A stretch of 64,000 bases of DNA, taken from positions 1,922,001 through 1,986,000 of the forward strand of contig NZ_JAQISN010000001.1 of the NCBI RefSeq assembly GCF_037450285.1, written 5' to 3'. Source of the DNA: Erwinia sp. SLM-02. GTDB taxonomy: Bacteria; Pseudomonadota; Gammaproteobacteria; Enterobacterales; Enterobacteriaceae. The translations under genes were made by a program, and so were the position numbers. Shown here one piece after another: positions 18,341-27,366 of the stretch. Below the pieces are notes generated by a model. It saw nothing but the letters and a program-made list of their open reading frames with translations. It searched no databases and was not told where the DNA came from. How positions within the stretch are numbered: position 1 is the stretch's first letter; each line of letters starts with the position of its first letter.

Positions 18341-19135
18341 ATGAAAGACCTCGGGCATGCCGGTTCAGTTTCGCTGTTCCGTATTCGTGGCGATATTGTT
18401 GCCAGCAGCAGCGACGAGCACGGGCCGATTACGGTCATCGAGAATAAAATTTATCGCATCCTCACCTTCGACCGCATGTGTGAACAGAGCAAGATGCAGG
18501 TCAGTGACCCGGCGCTGCCGGTACATAACTACATCCGTGCGATGCTGATGGCCGTTGCACTGAAATCTCCGGCAACGGCGCTGATTCTGGGGCTGGGCGG
18601 CGGCTGCCTGCCAAGGGCGATCGCCGCCCGCGATGCGCACTGTGCCATGGATATCGTTGAGCTGCGTCCGGCGGTGATCGATATCGCCCGGCAGCACTTC
18701 TCCCTGCCGGAGGGGGATCATATTCACTATCACGCTGCCGACGCCGACAACTTCATTGCCGGTGCAGAAAGCGATCGCTACGACCTGATTTTTTCCGACC
18801 TGTACGCTGCCGATACCATGTCACCGCTGCAGGAGATGGAAACGTTCCTGCAGCACAGCGCCCGCGCGCTCAGCGCGGAGGGCTGGCTGGTGCTCAACTA
18901 TCCGCAGCGCCCGGCGGCAAACGGCCCGCTGATCCAGGCGCTACAGCGGCAGTTTTCCACCCTGCTGCGCTGCGTGGTGCCCAGTGGAAACGTGGTGATT
19001 TATGCCAGCAACATCCCGTTTGAACTGCCGCTAAGCGAGCTTCAGATGCGGGCAAAACGCGCGGGCAACCAGTTCTGCACTGATTTTTCCAGCCTTACCC
19101 CCAAGCTTGCGATTTTAAGCGGCCGGCAGCCGTAA
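18341..19135 (+). CDS. Spermidine-synthase-like methyltransferase-fold protein
   Basis: A 264-residue protein with the PABS/Rossmann fold. The nucleotide-binding block LILGLGGGCLPRAIAA is near residue 81 and the acidic strand end DIVELRP follows. SDLYAADTMSPLQ near 145-157 is the region corresponding to the catalytic stretch of polyamine synthases. The family contains many proteins of unknown substrate, and the usual spermidine synthase GDG/DEY blocks are not intact, so polyamine synthesis is not claimed. The ATG at 18341 has AGGAG six bases upstream; the longer frame upstream is dismissed. Confidence 0.82.
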   Translation: MKDLGHAGSVSLFRIRGDIVASSSDEHGPITVIENKIYRILTFDRMCEQSKMQVSDPALPVHNYIRAMLMAVALKSPATALILGLGGGCLPRAIAARDAHCAMDIVELRPAVIDIARQHFSLPEGDHIHYHAADADNFIAGAESDRYDLIFSDLYAADTMSPLQEMETFLQHSARALSAEGWLVLNYPQRPAANGPLIQALQRQFSTLLRCVVPSGNVVIYASNIPFELPLSELQMRAKRAGNQFCTDFSSLTPKLAILSGRQP

Positions 19136-19234
19136 TCCCGCCGCCGCCATTTTTTTTGCCGTTTAGTTGCCGGTTTATCGATGCTGTGCCAGGTTTAGCT
19201 CGTTATTAAGGATGTTAAACAAAGAGAACAAAGC

Positions 19235-20350
19235 ATGATGATTAAAGGTATTGGTAAGGGATTCTTTATTTTAATCCTGGCGGCAACCACGCTGGGTTTC
19301 TTCCACATTCTGGGGCCCTATTTTTCCGCGATTCTGTGGGCCGCCATTCTGGCGGTGATTTTCCACCCGCTGAAAACACGCATCAGGAAACAGCTCAATG
19401 ATAAAAACGGCATTTCAGCGCTAATTACGCTGCTGATCATTTGCCTTATCGTCTTCATCCCCCTTGCGGTTGTCGCCTCCTCGCTGGCGGTGGAATGCAA
19501 CGCGCTCTATAACCGCCTGCAAAACAACCAGACCGAACTGGCGACGGTCGTCAGCGGCGTGGTGAATCACCTGCCAGAGTGGATGCGCCATTTCCTGGCG
19601 GAAAACGATCTGAATAATGCAGACCAGATCCAGCAGCAGCTATCGGGCGCGGCCATGAAGGGCGGACAGTTCTTCGCCGGCAGCATCATGCTGATCGGTA
19701 AGAGCACCTTCAGCTTTACCATCGGATTCGGCGTAATGCTGTATCTGCTGTTCTTCCTGTTGAAGGATGGTGCGTACCTGGTGGGACTGATTTTCGCCGC
19801 CGTGCCGCTGTCGGATCACGTTAAGCACCATCTTTTTGTAAAATTTGCTGCGGTATCGCGGGCAACGGTAAAAGGCACGGTGGTGGTGGCTGCGGTTCAG
19901 GGCGCGCTGGGCGGTATTGCCTTTTACTTCGCCGATATCCAGGGCAGCATTCTCTGGGGCTCGCTGATGGCCTTCCTGTCGCTGATCCCGGCGGTAGGCT
20001 CTGCCATTATCTGGCTGCCTGTGGTGCTTTACTTCCTGTTCTCCGGCGCGATGGTAAAAGGCCTGGTGCTGGCCTTCTTCTTTGTAGTGGTGATTGGGCT
20101 GATTGATAATATCCTGCGCCCGCTGCTGGTCGGCAAAGACACCAAGATGCCGGATTACCTGATCCTGATTACCACGCTGGGCGGCATGGAAATTTACGGC
20201 ATCAACGGCTTTGTGATCGGTCCGCTGATCGCCGCGCTGTTTATTGCCAGCTGGAACCTGTTCTCCGGTAAAGAGCATCGCGGTAACACCGAAGAGATCG
20301 ACCCGGAGTTTATCGAGGAAGGCCTCAATCATCCTGAAAAGAGTGAATAA
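19235..20350 (+). CDS. AI-2E family (YdiK/TqsA-type) transporter
   Basis: A 371-residue integral membrane protein of the AI-2E exporter superfamily (Pfam AI-2E_transport). N-terminal helices lie at about 8-50 and 60-85, a soluble insert at about 90-150, and the C-terminal helices hold the family blocks SLIPAVGSAIIWLPVV, DNILRPLLVG and GPLIAALF. The closest E. coli relative by eye is YdiK. Members have been linked to autoinducer-2 export, Na+/H+ exchange or solute efflux, and the substrate here is unknown. A strong terminator follows about 145 bases downstream. Confidence 0.88.
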   Translation: MMIKGIGKGFFILILAATTLGFFHILGPYFSAILWAAILAVIFHPLKTRIRKQLNDKNGISALITLLIICLIVFIPLAVVASSLAVECNALYNRLQNNQTELATVVSGVVNHLPEWMRHFLAENDLNNADQIQQQLSGAAMKGGQFFAGSIMLIGKSTFSFTIGFGVMLYLLFFLLKDGAYLVGLIFAAVPLSDHVKHHLFVKFAAVSRATVKGTVVVAAVQGALGGIAFYFADIQGSILWGSLMAFLSLIPAVGSAIIWLPVVLYFLFSGAMVKGLVLAFFFVVVIGLIDNILRPLLVGKDTKMPDYLILITTLGGMEIYGINGFVIGPLIAALFIASWNLFSGKEHRGNTEEIDPEFIEEGLNHPEKSE

Positions 20351-20494
20351 CGTCGGCATAATCGCACTGTTTTTAGCGTTCGAAATAACCGATTGGTATA
20401 ACCGCATTGTGTTTATCGCTGTGCGGTCTGCTGAGTAAAACGATCGGTTATTGAACACTGGCAAGTCGACCGATAAAACTCCCTGTTATTCATC

Positions 20495-20527
20495 GCCGGG
20501 CCATATAACGTGGCCCGGCTTTTTTTA
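20495..20527 (+). terminator. Rho-independent terminator after the AI-2E gene
   Basis: A 9-bp stem (GCCGGGCCA/TGGCCCGGC) with a 7-base loop is followed by a T run. The T run overlaps the stop codon of the convergent VOC gene. Confidence 0.85.
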
Positions 20528-20908
20528 TTCTTGCGAGCGACCCTTCTGCTCATTTTCAATCAGCCGGATCAGCGTACCGTCGGGATCGACGAGCGCGCCC
20601 ATCTTCAGCCCCCACGGCTGCATCTTTGGCGGATGGATACGCGGGAAATCCGTGCATTTCTCCGGGATCCCTGCCACCTGCAGCAGGCGATAAAACGCAT
20701 CAACATCATCCAGCCGCAGGCAGCAGCTGAACCAGCTGCCGTAGGGATCCACCTCGGGATGCGGGAAAAACTCCAGCACCACGCTGCCGGAAACCATAAT
20801 CATCCAGTGCTCATCCTGCCAGGTGGTAGTGAACCCCAGCGCGGCATAAAACTGCTGGGTGGCGCTGAAACTGCGCGAAGGCAGGTTCGGGGTGGCATAA
20901 TCGGTCAT
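20525..20908 (-). CDS. VOC / bleomycin-resistance-like protein
   Basis: A 127-residue glyoxalase/bleomycin-resistance (VOC) fold protein. The start reads PNLPSRSFSATQQFYAALGF, typical of Ble-type proteins. Also present are SGSVVLEFFPHP and the C-terminal LVDPDGTLIRLIEN, which supplies the last strand. Bleomycin binding proteins act by sequestering the drug as dimers, but many homologues have other ligands, so resistance is only a possibility. Confidence 0.85.
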   Translation of the reverse strand: MTDYATPNLPSRSFSATQQFYAALGFTTTWQDEHWMIMVSGSVVLEFFPHPEVDPYGSWFSCCLRLDDVDAFYRLLQVAGIPEKCTDFPRIHPPKMQPWGLKMGALVDPDGTLIRLIENEQKGRSQE

Positions 20909-21178
20909 GGTCGCGGCTCTTCGATCGTCAGGGCATATCCGCCCCGGGGCTAGTATTACAGTACTGAGCCTGAAAGAGAACGATAAGAAGACGTATCGAA
21001 TAGGGTTGAGTGGAAATGTAGAAATGTTGGTGAATGCTACCGCATTCTGAAGATTATTAATCCACTGTGCGAAATCAAATCACAGTTATTACAGTCTGCA
21101 GCCATTAAGGCTGCAGGGTTTTATCAATTATTCTACAAATGCTCATAACCAGATGTGGTCCGGTATTTTGGCAATTCA

Positions 21179-21298
21179 TTACCACAATGGATAGTTTCTG
21201 ATTAGCCGGTAAAGGCCGATTAAAGTCAGCATGCCAACCCCTGAAAGGCAAAAGCACAGCAGACTGGCACCCCACGTTAAACTGACGTCCTTTTTCAT
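21179..21298 (-). CDS. Putative 39-residue single-pass membrane protein
   Basis: The ORF starts MKKDVSLTWGASLLCFCLSG and ends RLIRNYPLW. It holds one membrane helix of about 20 residues with a positive C-terminal side. A strong ribosome site (AGGAGGGAG) lies 7 bases before the ATG, far better than expected by chance in this otherwise empty spacer. No homologue is recognised. It lies about 340 bases from sdsR in the interval where E. coli has pphA. Confidence 0.6.
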   Translation of the reverse strand: MKKDVSLTWGASLLCFCLSGVGMLTLIGLYRLIRNYPLW

Positions 21299-21640
21299 GT
21301 GACTCCCTCCTGAGAACAACATGGTGCAATAAAATTTGGTCAGAATGTAATCGTTTCTTCAGATCAATTTCGCCTTATCGATCAGTTAAACAGATCGATT
21401 ACCAGGCAAGCACACAGCACCAATTCCGGGTTCCCTGCGCTCACTCGTTATCGGCTGCGGCGTTGATCTTTTTCCTGTTCGCGGGATCAACGTGAAATCC
21501 AGAGGCATCAGATGACGTTGCCAGTTCCCTTAGCAGCACGAAATATCCATGGAACCATGAGCGGTGACTGACGTAAGCATGTTCAGAGGTGGATTCCCGG
21601 CAGGTTGTACAGTAAAGAGAGAGGAAAAGAATTCGCACAT
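21299..21640. other. Spacer next to sdsR
   Basis: About 340 bases with only weak ORFs on both strands (such as a 65-codon minus-strand frame at 21441-21638) that show no ribosome site or family resemblance. In E. coli the sRNA RyeA/SraC is transcribed from the strand opposite to SdsR and overlaps it. A plus-strand RyeA counterpart could begin here, but its promoter and ends cannot be placed by eye. Confidence 0.4.
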
Positions 21641-21740
21641 AAAAAAAGACCGAAGACGATTCCTGTCTTCGGTCCAGGGAAATGGCTCTTCTCAGAGCCG
21701 TGCGCTAAAAGTTGGCATTAATGCAGGCTTGTTGCCTGAC
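21641..21740 (-). ncRNA. sdsR: Small RNA SdsR (RyeB)
   Basis: RpoS-dependent, Hfq-binding trans-acting sRNA of about 100 nt. The minus strand reads GGCAACAAGCCTGCATTAAT, then CCAACTTTTAGCGCACGGCT and GAGCCATTTCCCTGGACCGA, matching E. coli SdsR closely. It ends in a 10-bp terminator stem (GACCGAAGAC/GTCTTCGGTC) and seven T residues. Compared with E. coli the stem carries a paired T-to-G and A-to-C change that keeps the base pair, evidence for a conserved RNA. The start at 21740 is inferred from the TATCTT -10 at 21752-21747. It lies before yebY as in E. coli, although pphA is gone. Confidence 0.93.
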
Positions 21741-21746
21741 TCTTAA

Positions 21747-21753
21747 AAGATAG
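21747..21753 (-). promoter_or_regulatory. -10 element of sdsR, sigma-S type
   Basis: CTATCTT on the minus strand, with the preferred C before the hexamer, lies 7 bases upstream of the inferred first base of sdsR. This fits the known RpoS dependence of the gene. Confidence 0.65.
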
Positions 21754-21910
21754 ACGAACTGCAGGGGATTGCCAGACGGCATGTTGCAAAGTAGTTACGG
21801 ATTGTTAGCATTGTGATCGAGGTGGCAGAAACGGCGAGTTACCGCAGAGCACGGGGGCTGATGCGGTGAGAATGGATGCGCCAGTACGTTCCCGGCGCAG
21901 CCATCAGAGA

Positions 21911-22246
21911 TCAGTTACAGAGCTTTTCGGCGCGGGCGATAATCGGTGCCAGGCTTTTTTTATGCCCCGGGTTAGCCGGGTCGTCTGCCAGCATCTTATC
22001 AATCGGCATGCCCTTAATCCGGCCGGCTTTCATGCTCTCTTCCGCTGCCGCATTAAGCGGGTACTGCACCAGGGTGCCGTCGTTAATGGCTAACAGCACG
22101 TTGCCCTTTTCGCAGCTGAGCATCATCTCTTCACGAGTGAACGGCCAGTTGTCTTTACCTATGTCAAAGCGGCTGACGGTTTCAATCCCGGCCAGCGCGC
22201 TGGTGCTGACGCTCAGAACAGCAAACATTAGTGCCCGTTTTTTCAT
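21911..22246 (-). CDS. yebY: YebY family periplasmic protein
   Basis: A 111-residue secreted protein (DUF2511). A signal peptide covers about residues 1-19 (MKKRALMFAVLSVSTSALAG). Mature family blocks SRFDIGKDNWPF, EEMMLSC, TLVQYPLN and PGHKKSLAPIIARAEKLC align with E. coli YebY, including the two cysteines. The ATG at 22246 gives the signal peptide; the longer frame upstream would run into yebZ. It lies 55 bases past yebZ, so the two are probably cotranscribed. Function unknown; linkage to the CopD-like yebZ suggests a copper-related role. Confidence 0.88.
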   Translation of the reverse strand: MKKRALMFAVLSVSTSALAGIETVSRFDIGKDNWPFTREEMMLSCEKGNVLLAINDGTLVQYPLNAAAEESMKAGRIKGMPIDKMLADDPANPGHKKSLAPIIARAEKLCN

Positions 22247-22301
22247 TCTCTTATAACCCTTCATACAGTGCTTGATACGGTGGATCGGCGGCTGCCGCCG
22301 A

Positions 22302-23180
22302 TCAGGCCGGTTCCATGGTGGCAAACAGGCTGACGGAGAGCAGCGCCAGCGCCGCCAGCGCCACTTCTATGCGCGTCGTGGTGACAAATAACAGCTGTGC
22401 GCCTTCGCCGCTGCGCTGAAAGCGCGGCACCAGCCAGTAGCGGTTGAACAGCGCGATGCCGCACATGGCGGCGACCAGCAGCGTTTTAATCAGCAGCAGC
22501 TGGCTATAAAGCCGGAAACTCACGGGCGGCCATCCCAGCAGCAGCAGCGCGGCCACCGCCCCGCTGACGATCGCCAGCGCAACGGCAAGATGCCCGTAGC
22601 GGGAATAGCGCATCATGGTTTTAATCGCATCGTAGCGGCAGCGGCCGTCGCGGGCTTCCCGCATCAGGACCACCACCGGCCACAGGCCGCCCGCCCAGAA
22701 TGCGGCCGTCACCAGATTGACAATCTGATTACCGCGCTGCAGCACGCCCATCCCGCCGTCCAGAATCGCCGCGTGGCCAACAAACGCCAGCCCGGCCAGC
22801 TGCAGCAGCGCGCAGAGCAGCAGGCTCTGCTGCCGCACCCGGCCCCTCAGTAACAGCAGCAGGCAAGCCAGCAGCGCCAGCGCGAACTGCCCCTGCCAGA
22901 CCCGGCCAAACCCGGTTTGCAGCACGGCAGCCCAGACATCGGGGTTGATCGTATCCTGCCACCCCTCCCCCAGCAGACCGGTCTGGGCGCTTAACAGCAG
23001 CACGGTGGTAACCAGCGTCAGCCAGCAGGAGGCCACGATCGGCAGGCGAAGCCGATCGCTGAGCTGCGCACGGTAGCGGGCCGGTGCCAGCAGCGTGGTA
23101 AACACGCCCGCGCCCATCAGCGACATCAGCGCGCCGAAATGCAGCCAGCGGCAGACAATATAAAAGCCGGTTAGCGACAT
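22302..23180 (-). CDS. yebZ: CopD family copper-related membrane protein YebZ
   Basis: A 292-residue, roughly eight-helix membrane protein of the CopD/PcoD family, associated with copper import or tolerance. It aligns with E. coli YebZ (290 residues): histidines in RWLHFGALM and GHAAILDGG, the WAAVLQTGFG block, and NRYWLVPR near the C-terminus. In E. coli its upstream neighbour is the CopC-like periplasmic protein YobA. No such gene is found between here and holE, so the CopC partner is missing at this locus. Confidence 0.9.
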   Translation of the reverse strand: MSLTGFYIVCRWLHFGALMSLMGAGVFTTLLAPARYRAQLSDRLRLPIVASCWLTLVTTVLLLSAQTGLLGEGWQDTINPDVWAAVLQTGFGRVWQGQFALALLACLLLLLRGRVRQQSLLLCALLQLAGLAFVGHAAILDGGMGVLQRGNQIVNLVTAAFWAGGLWPVVVLMREARDGRCRYDAIKTMMRYSRYGHLAVALAIVSGAVAALLLLGWPPVSFRLYSQLLLIKTLLVAAMCGIALFNRYWLVPRFQRSGEGAQLLFVTTTRIEVALAALALLSVSLFATMEPA

Positions 23181-23369
23181 ATTATTTCAGGCAGTTGTTA
23201 CGCATAGTGCTCAATCATCCTTGCGAATAGCGGTGCCGGGCGACCAGAGGCCGAAAGAATACCCCGCTTAAATAGCAGTGTCGAGGTGATAACGACTATC
23301 GGTTAGCCACTAAACTTGCTAATCCGTGCCTTCTGCATTATTTTTGCGGCAAACCGTCTGGAGAAGATA

Positions 23370-23600
23370 ATGAGCAACAATCTGGCCACGCTGCCGCAGG
23401 AAGAAAAAGACAAAATTAACGTTGATCTCGCCGCTGCCGGGGTAGCGTTTAAAGAGCGATATAATATGCCGGTTATCGCCGAAATGGTCGAACGCGAACA
23501 GCCAGAGGCGCTGCGTGACTGGTTCCGCCAGCGGCTGGCGCACTATCGCCAGCTGTCGCTTTCACTTTCGCGCCTGCCGTATGAACCTAAGCAAAAATAA
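23370..23600 (+). CDS. holE: DNA polymerase III theta subunit HolE
   Basis: A 76-residue small subunit of the Pol III core that binds and stabilises the epsilon proofreading exonuclease. The length equals E. coli HolE, and the central block NVDLAAAGVAFKERYNMPVI is essentially identical, with LSRLPYEPK at the C-terminus. The ATG at 23370 follows GGAGAAGATA; the longer upstream frame is not supported. Confidence 0.96.
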   Translation: MSNNLATLPQEEKDKINVDLAAAGVAFKERYNMPVIAEMVEREQPEALRDWFRQRLAHYRQLSLSLSRLPYEPKQK

Positions 23601-23679
23601 TGACTTGTCATTTTTCCGGGCATCGGTTGAGATAGCTTGCAGCTCATCACTGCACCCCATCTCAACCACGGGAGTTACT

Positions 23680-24438
23680 ATGTCCGGCTGGAACGTTGCT
23701 GCAGCACAGTCAGGGTCACGCCCTGGCGATATCGCCTGGAATATCCTTCATCACCTGGAATTTATTCGTCATGCCGCCGCCCACGGCGTCGATTTACTGA
23801 TGTTTCCCGAGCTGTCTCTCACCGGATACGAACTGCCGCTGATGGCGGAGCTGGCTTTGTCGATCGACGATCCCCGCCTGCAGGTTTTTGCCGATGCCGC
23901 AGTGGAGCATCAGATGGGGATCGGCATCGGCCTGCCGCTCATCAGTGAGGATAACGTCAGGCTGTCTGCCGTGACGTTCCTGGCGGACGGCACCCGCATT
24001 GTCTACAGCAAACGCAATCTGTTCGGCGAGGAAAAGCAGATATTCACCCAGGGGAGTGGCGTGCCGATGTTCGGTCATCAGCGCCACAACGTGGTGCTGG
24101 CGATCTGTGCGGATATCAGCGTCGCGCAGTATGCCCATGATGCCGCCCGTCAGGGAGCCGATCTCTACGCTACCAGCGTGCTGGTATCCGAACAGGGGTA
24201 TGAGAAAGACTGTGAATACCTCGCACGCTGGTCGCGTGAGTGCAGAATGGCGGTGATGATGGCCAATCACGCCTGGCCAACCGGCGGTTATCACAGTGCG
24301 GGCAAAAGCGCCTTCTGGGGACCGGACGGCCGCCGGGTGGTACAGGGCGGCAGTGGAGAGGCGCTGATTATCGCCCGCCGCAGCGGTAATCATTGGCAGG
24401 GAGAGGTTCATCCGTTACCCTGCACCTCGGTTCTGTAA
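23680..24438 (+). CDS. yobB: Carbon-nitrogen hydrolase family protein YobB
   Basis: A 252-residue nitrilase-superfamily amidohydrolase. The Glu-Lys-Cys triad is visible as E44 (MFPELSLTGYE), K111 (VYSKRNLF) and C143 (AICADIS). The superfamily cleaves nonpeptide C-N bonds of amides, nitriles or carbamoyl groups; the YobB substrate is unknown. The ATG at 23680 follows GGGAG. It sits between holE and exoX, as yobB does in E. coli, and ends 12 bases before exoX, so the two may be cotranscribed. Confidence 0.88.
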   Translation: MSGWNVAAAQSGSRPGDIAWNILHHLEFIRHAAAHGVDLLMFPELSLTGYELPLMAELALSIDDPRLQVFADAAVEHQMGIGIGLPLISEDNVRLSAVTFLADGTRIVYSKRNLFGEEKQIFTQGSGVPMFGHQRHNVVLAICADISVAQYAHDAARQGADLYATSVLVSEQGYEKDCEYLARWSRECRMAVMMANHAWPTGGYHSAGKSAFWGPDGRRVVQGGSGEALIIARRSGNHWQGEVHPLPCTSVL

Positions 24439-24450
24439 ACGGGAGAGAGT

Positions 24451-25116
24451 ATGTTACGTGTAATTGACACGGAAACCTGCGGTCTGCAGGGTGGTATTGT
24501 CGAAGTGGCATCGGTGGATGTGGTCGATGGACAGATTATCAACCCGATGAGTGACCTGATTTCTCCGGATCGTCCCATCAGTCGTCAGGCGATGGCTATC
24601 CACCGCATTACCGAAGAGATGGTGCTCGGCAAACCGACTATTGAGCAGGCTGTCGGCCGCTACCAGGGCAGCGCCTACTACGTCGCGCACAACGCCAGTT
24701 TTGACCGCCGCATGCTGCCGGAAATGCACGGCGAGTGGATTTGCACCATGACCCTCGCCCGCCGCCTGTGGCCCGGCCTCAAATATGGCAACCAGGCACT
24801 GCGCGACGCGCTGGATCTGGAGGTCATCACCCCTCCCGGCCTGCATGCGCACCGGGCGCTGTACGACTGTTATATTACCGCCGCCCTGCTGGTTCACATC
24901 ATGAATTCCAGCGGCTGGGATGCGCCGGAGATGGTGCGCCGGATGCAGACGAAAGGGCTGGAAAGTACCTTCCCGTTTGGAAAATATCGCGGGCAGGCGA
25001 TTGATACGGTGGCAAAGAAAGATCCGGGATATCTGCACTGGATGTTGAAAAACATCCCGGATCTCAAGCCCAACCTGCGTATTGCCATGCAGCGGGCGTT
25101 AGGCGTGGACGATTAG
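24451..25116 (+). CDS. exoX: Exodeoxyribonuclease X
   Basis: DnaQ-like DEDDh 3'-5' exonuclease involved in mismatch repair and UV tolerance. The 221-residue product (E. coli 220) has Exo I IDTETCG (D6, E8), Exo II HNASFDRRML near residue 83, and Exo III HRALYDCY near 132. The C-terminal ExoX block ESTFPFGKYRGQAID and PGYLHWML is also present. The start at 24451 follows GGGAGAGAG. It overlaps the end of convergent ptrB by 4 bases. Confidence 0.96.
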   Translation: MLRVIDTETCGLQGGIVEVASVDVVDGQIINPMSDLISPDRPISRQAMAIHRITEEMVLGKPTIEQAVGRYQGSAYYVAHNASFDRRMLPEMHGEWICTMTLARRLWPGLKYGNQALRDALDLEVITPPGLHAHRALYDCYITAALLVHIMNSSGWDAPEMVRRMQTKGLESTFPFGKYRGQAIDTVAKKDPGYLHWMLKNIPDLKPNLRIAMQRALGVDD

Positions 25117-27176
25117 TTCGCGGTGTGGCTGGTGAGCGTGCCGTTCGCCAGCCCGATCAGAAACGCGTATTCCAGCGCCACCTCTTCCCAGACCTTGTAG
25201 CGCCCTGATTTCCCGCCGTGACCGGCATCCATATCGGTATGCAGCACCAGCAGATTTGAGTCCGTCTTCAGCTCGCGCAGTTTCGCCACCCATTTAGCGG
25301 GTTCCCAGTACTGCACCTGCGAATCGTGCAGGCCGGTGGTGACCAGCAGATGCGGATAGTGCTGCGCGGTAACCTGGTCATACGGGCTGTACTGCTTAAT
25401 ATAGTGATAATACTGTTCGTCGTTGGGATTGCCCCACTCGTCATATTCCCCGGTGGTCAGCGGAATACTTTCGTCCAGCATGGTGGTCACCACATCAACA
25501 AACGGCACCTGCGCCACCACGCCGTGGAAGCGCTCCGGCACCATATTGATCACCGCGCCCATCAGCAGGCCGCCGGCGCTGCCGCCCATCGCGTACAGCT
25601 TAGCAGGATCGCCATAACCCTTTTCCACCAGCGCATCGGTAATATCGATAAAGTCGTGGAAGGTATTCATTTTATTCAGCAGGCGACCGTCGTCATACCA
25701 CTGTTGCCCCATTTCACCACCGCCGCGAATGTGGGTCAGGGCAAAAACAAAGCCCCGATCCAGCAGGCTGAGGCGGCTGGCGCTGAAATCCGGATCCATG
25801 CTGCTGCCGTAGGAGCCATAGCCGTAAACCAGCAGCGGGTTGCTGCCGGGGCGATAGCTGTCTTTGCGGTACACCAGCGACACCGGCACCTCAACCCCAT
25901 CACGCACGGTGATCCAGTGGCGCTCGCTGCGGTAATGACCGGCATCAAAGCCCTTCACCGCCGTTTGCTTGAGCACCTGCCGCTCGCCGCTGTCCATATC
26001 CACTTCGTACAGCGTGTCCGGCGTGGTCATCGAAGAATAACCGTAGCGCAGTTTGCCGGTGTCCGGCTCCGGGTTGTGGCCAAGCCAGGTGACGTAGGTG
26101 GGATCGTCAAAGGCGATTGCCCGTTCCTCCCCGCTCTGCCAGTGGATCTGACGCAGCCGGGTAAGGCCGCGCTGGCGCTCCTCGACCACCAGCCAGTCGC
26201 GAAAAAGCGAATAGCCTTCGAGTACGATATCCGCACGCGGCGCAATAATCGCCTGCCAGCGGGATTCCTCAATGCTGTCGCTGCGATAAAGCCCGAAGTT
26301 TTTACCGTCGCGGTTAGAGCGCAGGTAAAAATGGCCCTGATAGTGATCGACGCTGTATTCATGGTCTTTGCGGCGCGGGCTGAACATCACCGGTTCTGCT
26401 TCCGCCACGTTCGCATCCAGCAGCAGAATTTCACTGGTGGTGCTGCTGTTCAGTGAAATGGCAATAAACTGCTCGGAGGTGGTTTTATACAGGCCGACGT
26501 AAAACGTATCGTCCTCCTCCTCGTAGACCAGCCGATCGCTGTCCTGCGCGGTGCCCAGCGTATGCCGCCAGACCTGGTAAGGCAGCAGCGTTTTGGGATG
26601 CTTGCGCACATAGTAGAGCGTTTGTGAGTCATTCGCCCAGGTCATGCCCGCCGTCACGCCTTCCAGCACGTCGTCAAAGGTACGTTCACCCAGCAGGTCG
26701 CGGAAGTGGATGCTGTAAATCCGGCGCGAGAGAAAATCCTCGGCCAGCGCGAGGATCTGGTTATCGCGGGTAATCGCCAGGCTGCCGAGCGCATAAAACT
26801 CGCTTTCCGCGGCGCGCTGGTTGGCATCGACCAGCGTGTCCCACTGGTCCGGCGTTGCGGTTTCCGCCGGCTGGCGGCTGTAGATGGCGTACTCGTTGCC
26901 CTCTTCATAGCGGCTCTGATAGCGATAGCCATTTTTGACATAGGGTACCGACTGGTCGCGCGGGGGGATGCGCTCGATAATCTCCTGCAGCAGCTCCGCC
27001 TGCAGCGCTTTTTGCGGCTGCAGCAGGCTGTCGCCGTACTCATTTTCGGCCTTAAGCCAGGCGATGATTTCAGGGTCTTCCCGCTGGTCGTCACGCAGCC
27101 AGTAATAGTTGTCGCAGCGCGTGTCACCGTGCTGAGTCATCACATGAGGGACTTTCTTTGCTTTAGGTGGTGTCAT
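25113..27176 (-). CDS. ptrB: Oligopeptidase B (protease II)
   Basis: S9A prolyl-oligopeptidase-family serine peptidase that cleaves after Lys/Arg in short peptides in the cytoplasm. From the ATG at 27176 the product has 687 residues (E. coli 686). An N-terminal beta-propeller (about 70-415) is followed by the alpha/beta hydrolase domain with the triad S533 (GGSAGG), D618 (GLHDSQ) and H653 (DAGHGG). The longer frame upstream of 27176 has no support. It is divergent from the TIM-barrel gene. Confidence 0.96.
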   Translation of the reverse strand: MTPPKAKKVPHVMTQHGDTRCDNYYWLRDDQREDPEIIAWLKAENEYGDSLLQPQKALQAELLQEIIERIPPRDQSVPYVKNGYRYQSRYEEGNEYAIYSRQPAETATPDQWDTLVDANQRAAESEFYALGSLAITRDNQILALAEDFLSRRIYSIHFRDLLGERTFDDVLEGVTAGMTWANDSQTLYYVRKHPKTLLPYQVWRHTLGTAQDSDRLVYEEEDDTFYVGLYKTTSEQFIAISLNSSTTSEILLLDANVAEAEPVMFSPRRKDHEYSVDHYQGHFYLRSNRDGKNFGLYRSDSIEESRWQAIIAPRADIVLEGYSLFRDWLVVEERQRGLTRLRQIHWQSGEERAIAFDDPTYVTWLGHNPEPDTGKLRYGYSSMTTPDTLYEVDMDSGERQVLKQTAVKGFDAGHYRSERHWITVRDGVEVPVSLVYRKDSYRPGSNPLLVYGYGSYGSSMDPDFSASRLSLLDRGFVFALTHIRGGGEMGQQWYDDGRLLNKMNTFHDFIDITDALVEKGYGDPAKLYAMGGSAGGLLMGAVINMVPERFHGVVAQVPFVDVVTTMLDESIPLTTGEYDEWGNPNDEQYYHYIKQYSPYDQVTAQHYPHLLVTTGLHDSQVQYWEPAKWVAKLRELKTDSNLLVLHTDMDAGHGGKSGRYKVWEEVALEYAFLIGLANGTLTSHTAN

Positions 27177-27366
27177 GATATTTTCACGGTTGCTGTGCCT
27201 GCTGTAAGACTGGCAGCAACAGGGCGGATTGCCAATAGCAATACGCGCGACAGGTTGAAAAACAGGCGGTTCACTGCGCAACGCCCGCGGCGGCGTTGAC
27301 CGCGGGTTGTGCCCGGCCGCTTTTATTCCTACCTTTGAGGGTAATGAACACTATTCAGGAGGAAAA

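Noticed and set aside
21441..21638. 65-codon minus-strand ORF downstream of sdsR
   Set aside because: No ribosome site and no family resemblance; it lies in the region where an antisense sRNA is expected.
25326..26456. Plus-strand open frame of 376 codons
   Set aside because: Antisense to ptrB; no recognisable domain and shadow-type composition.
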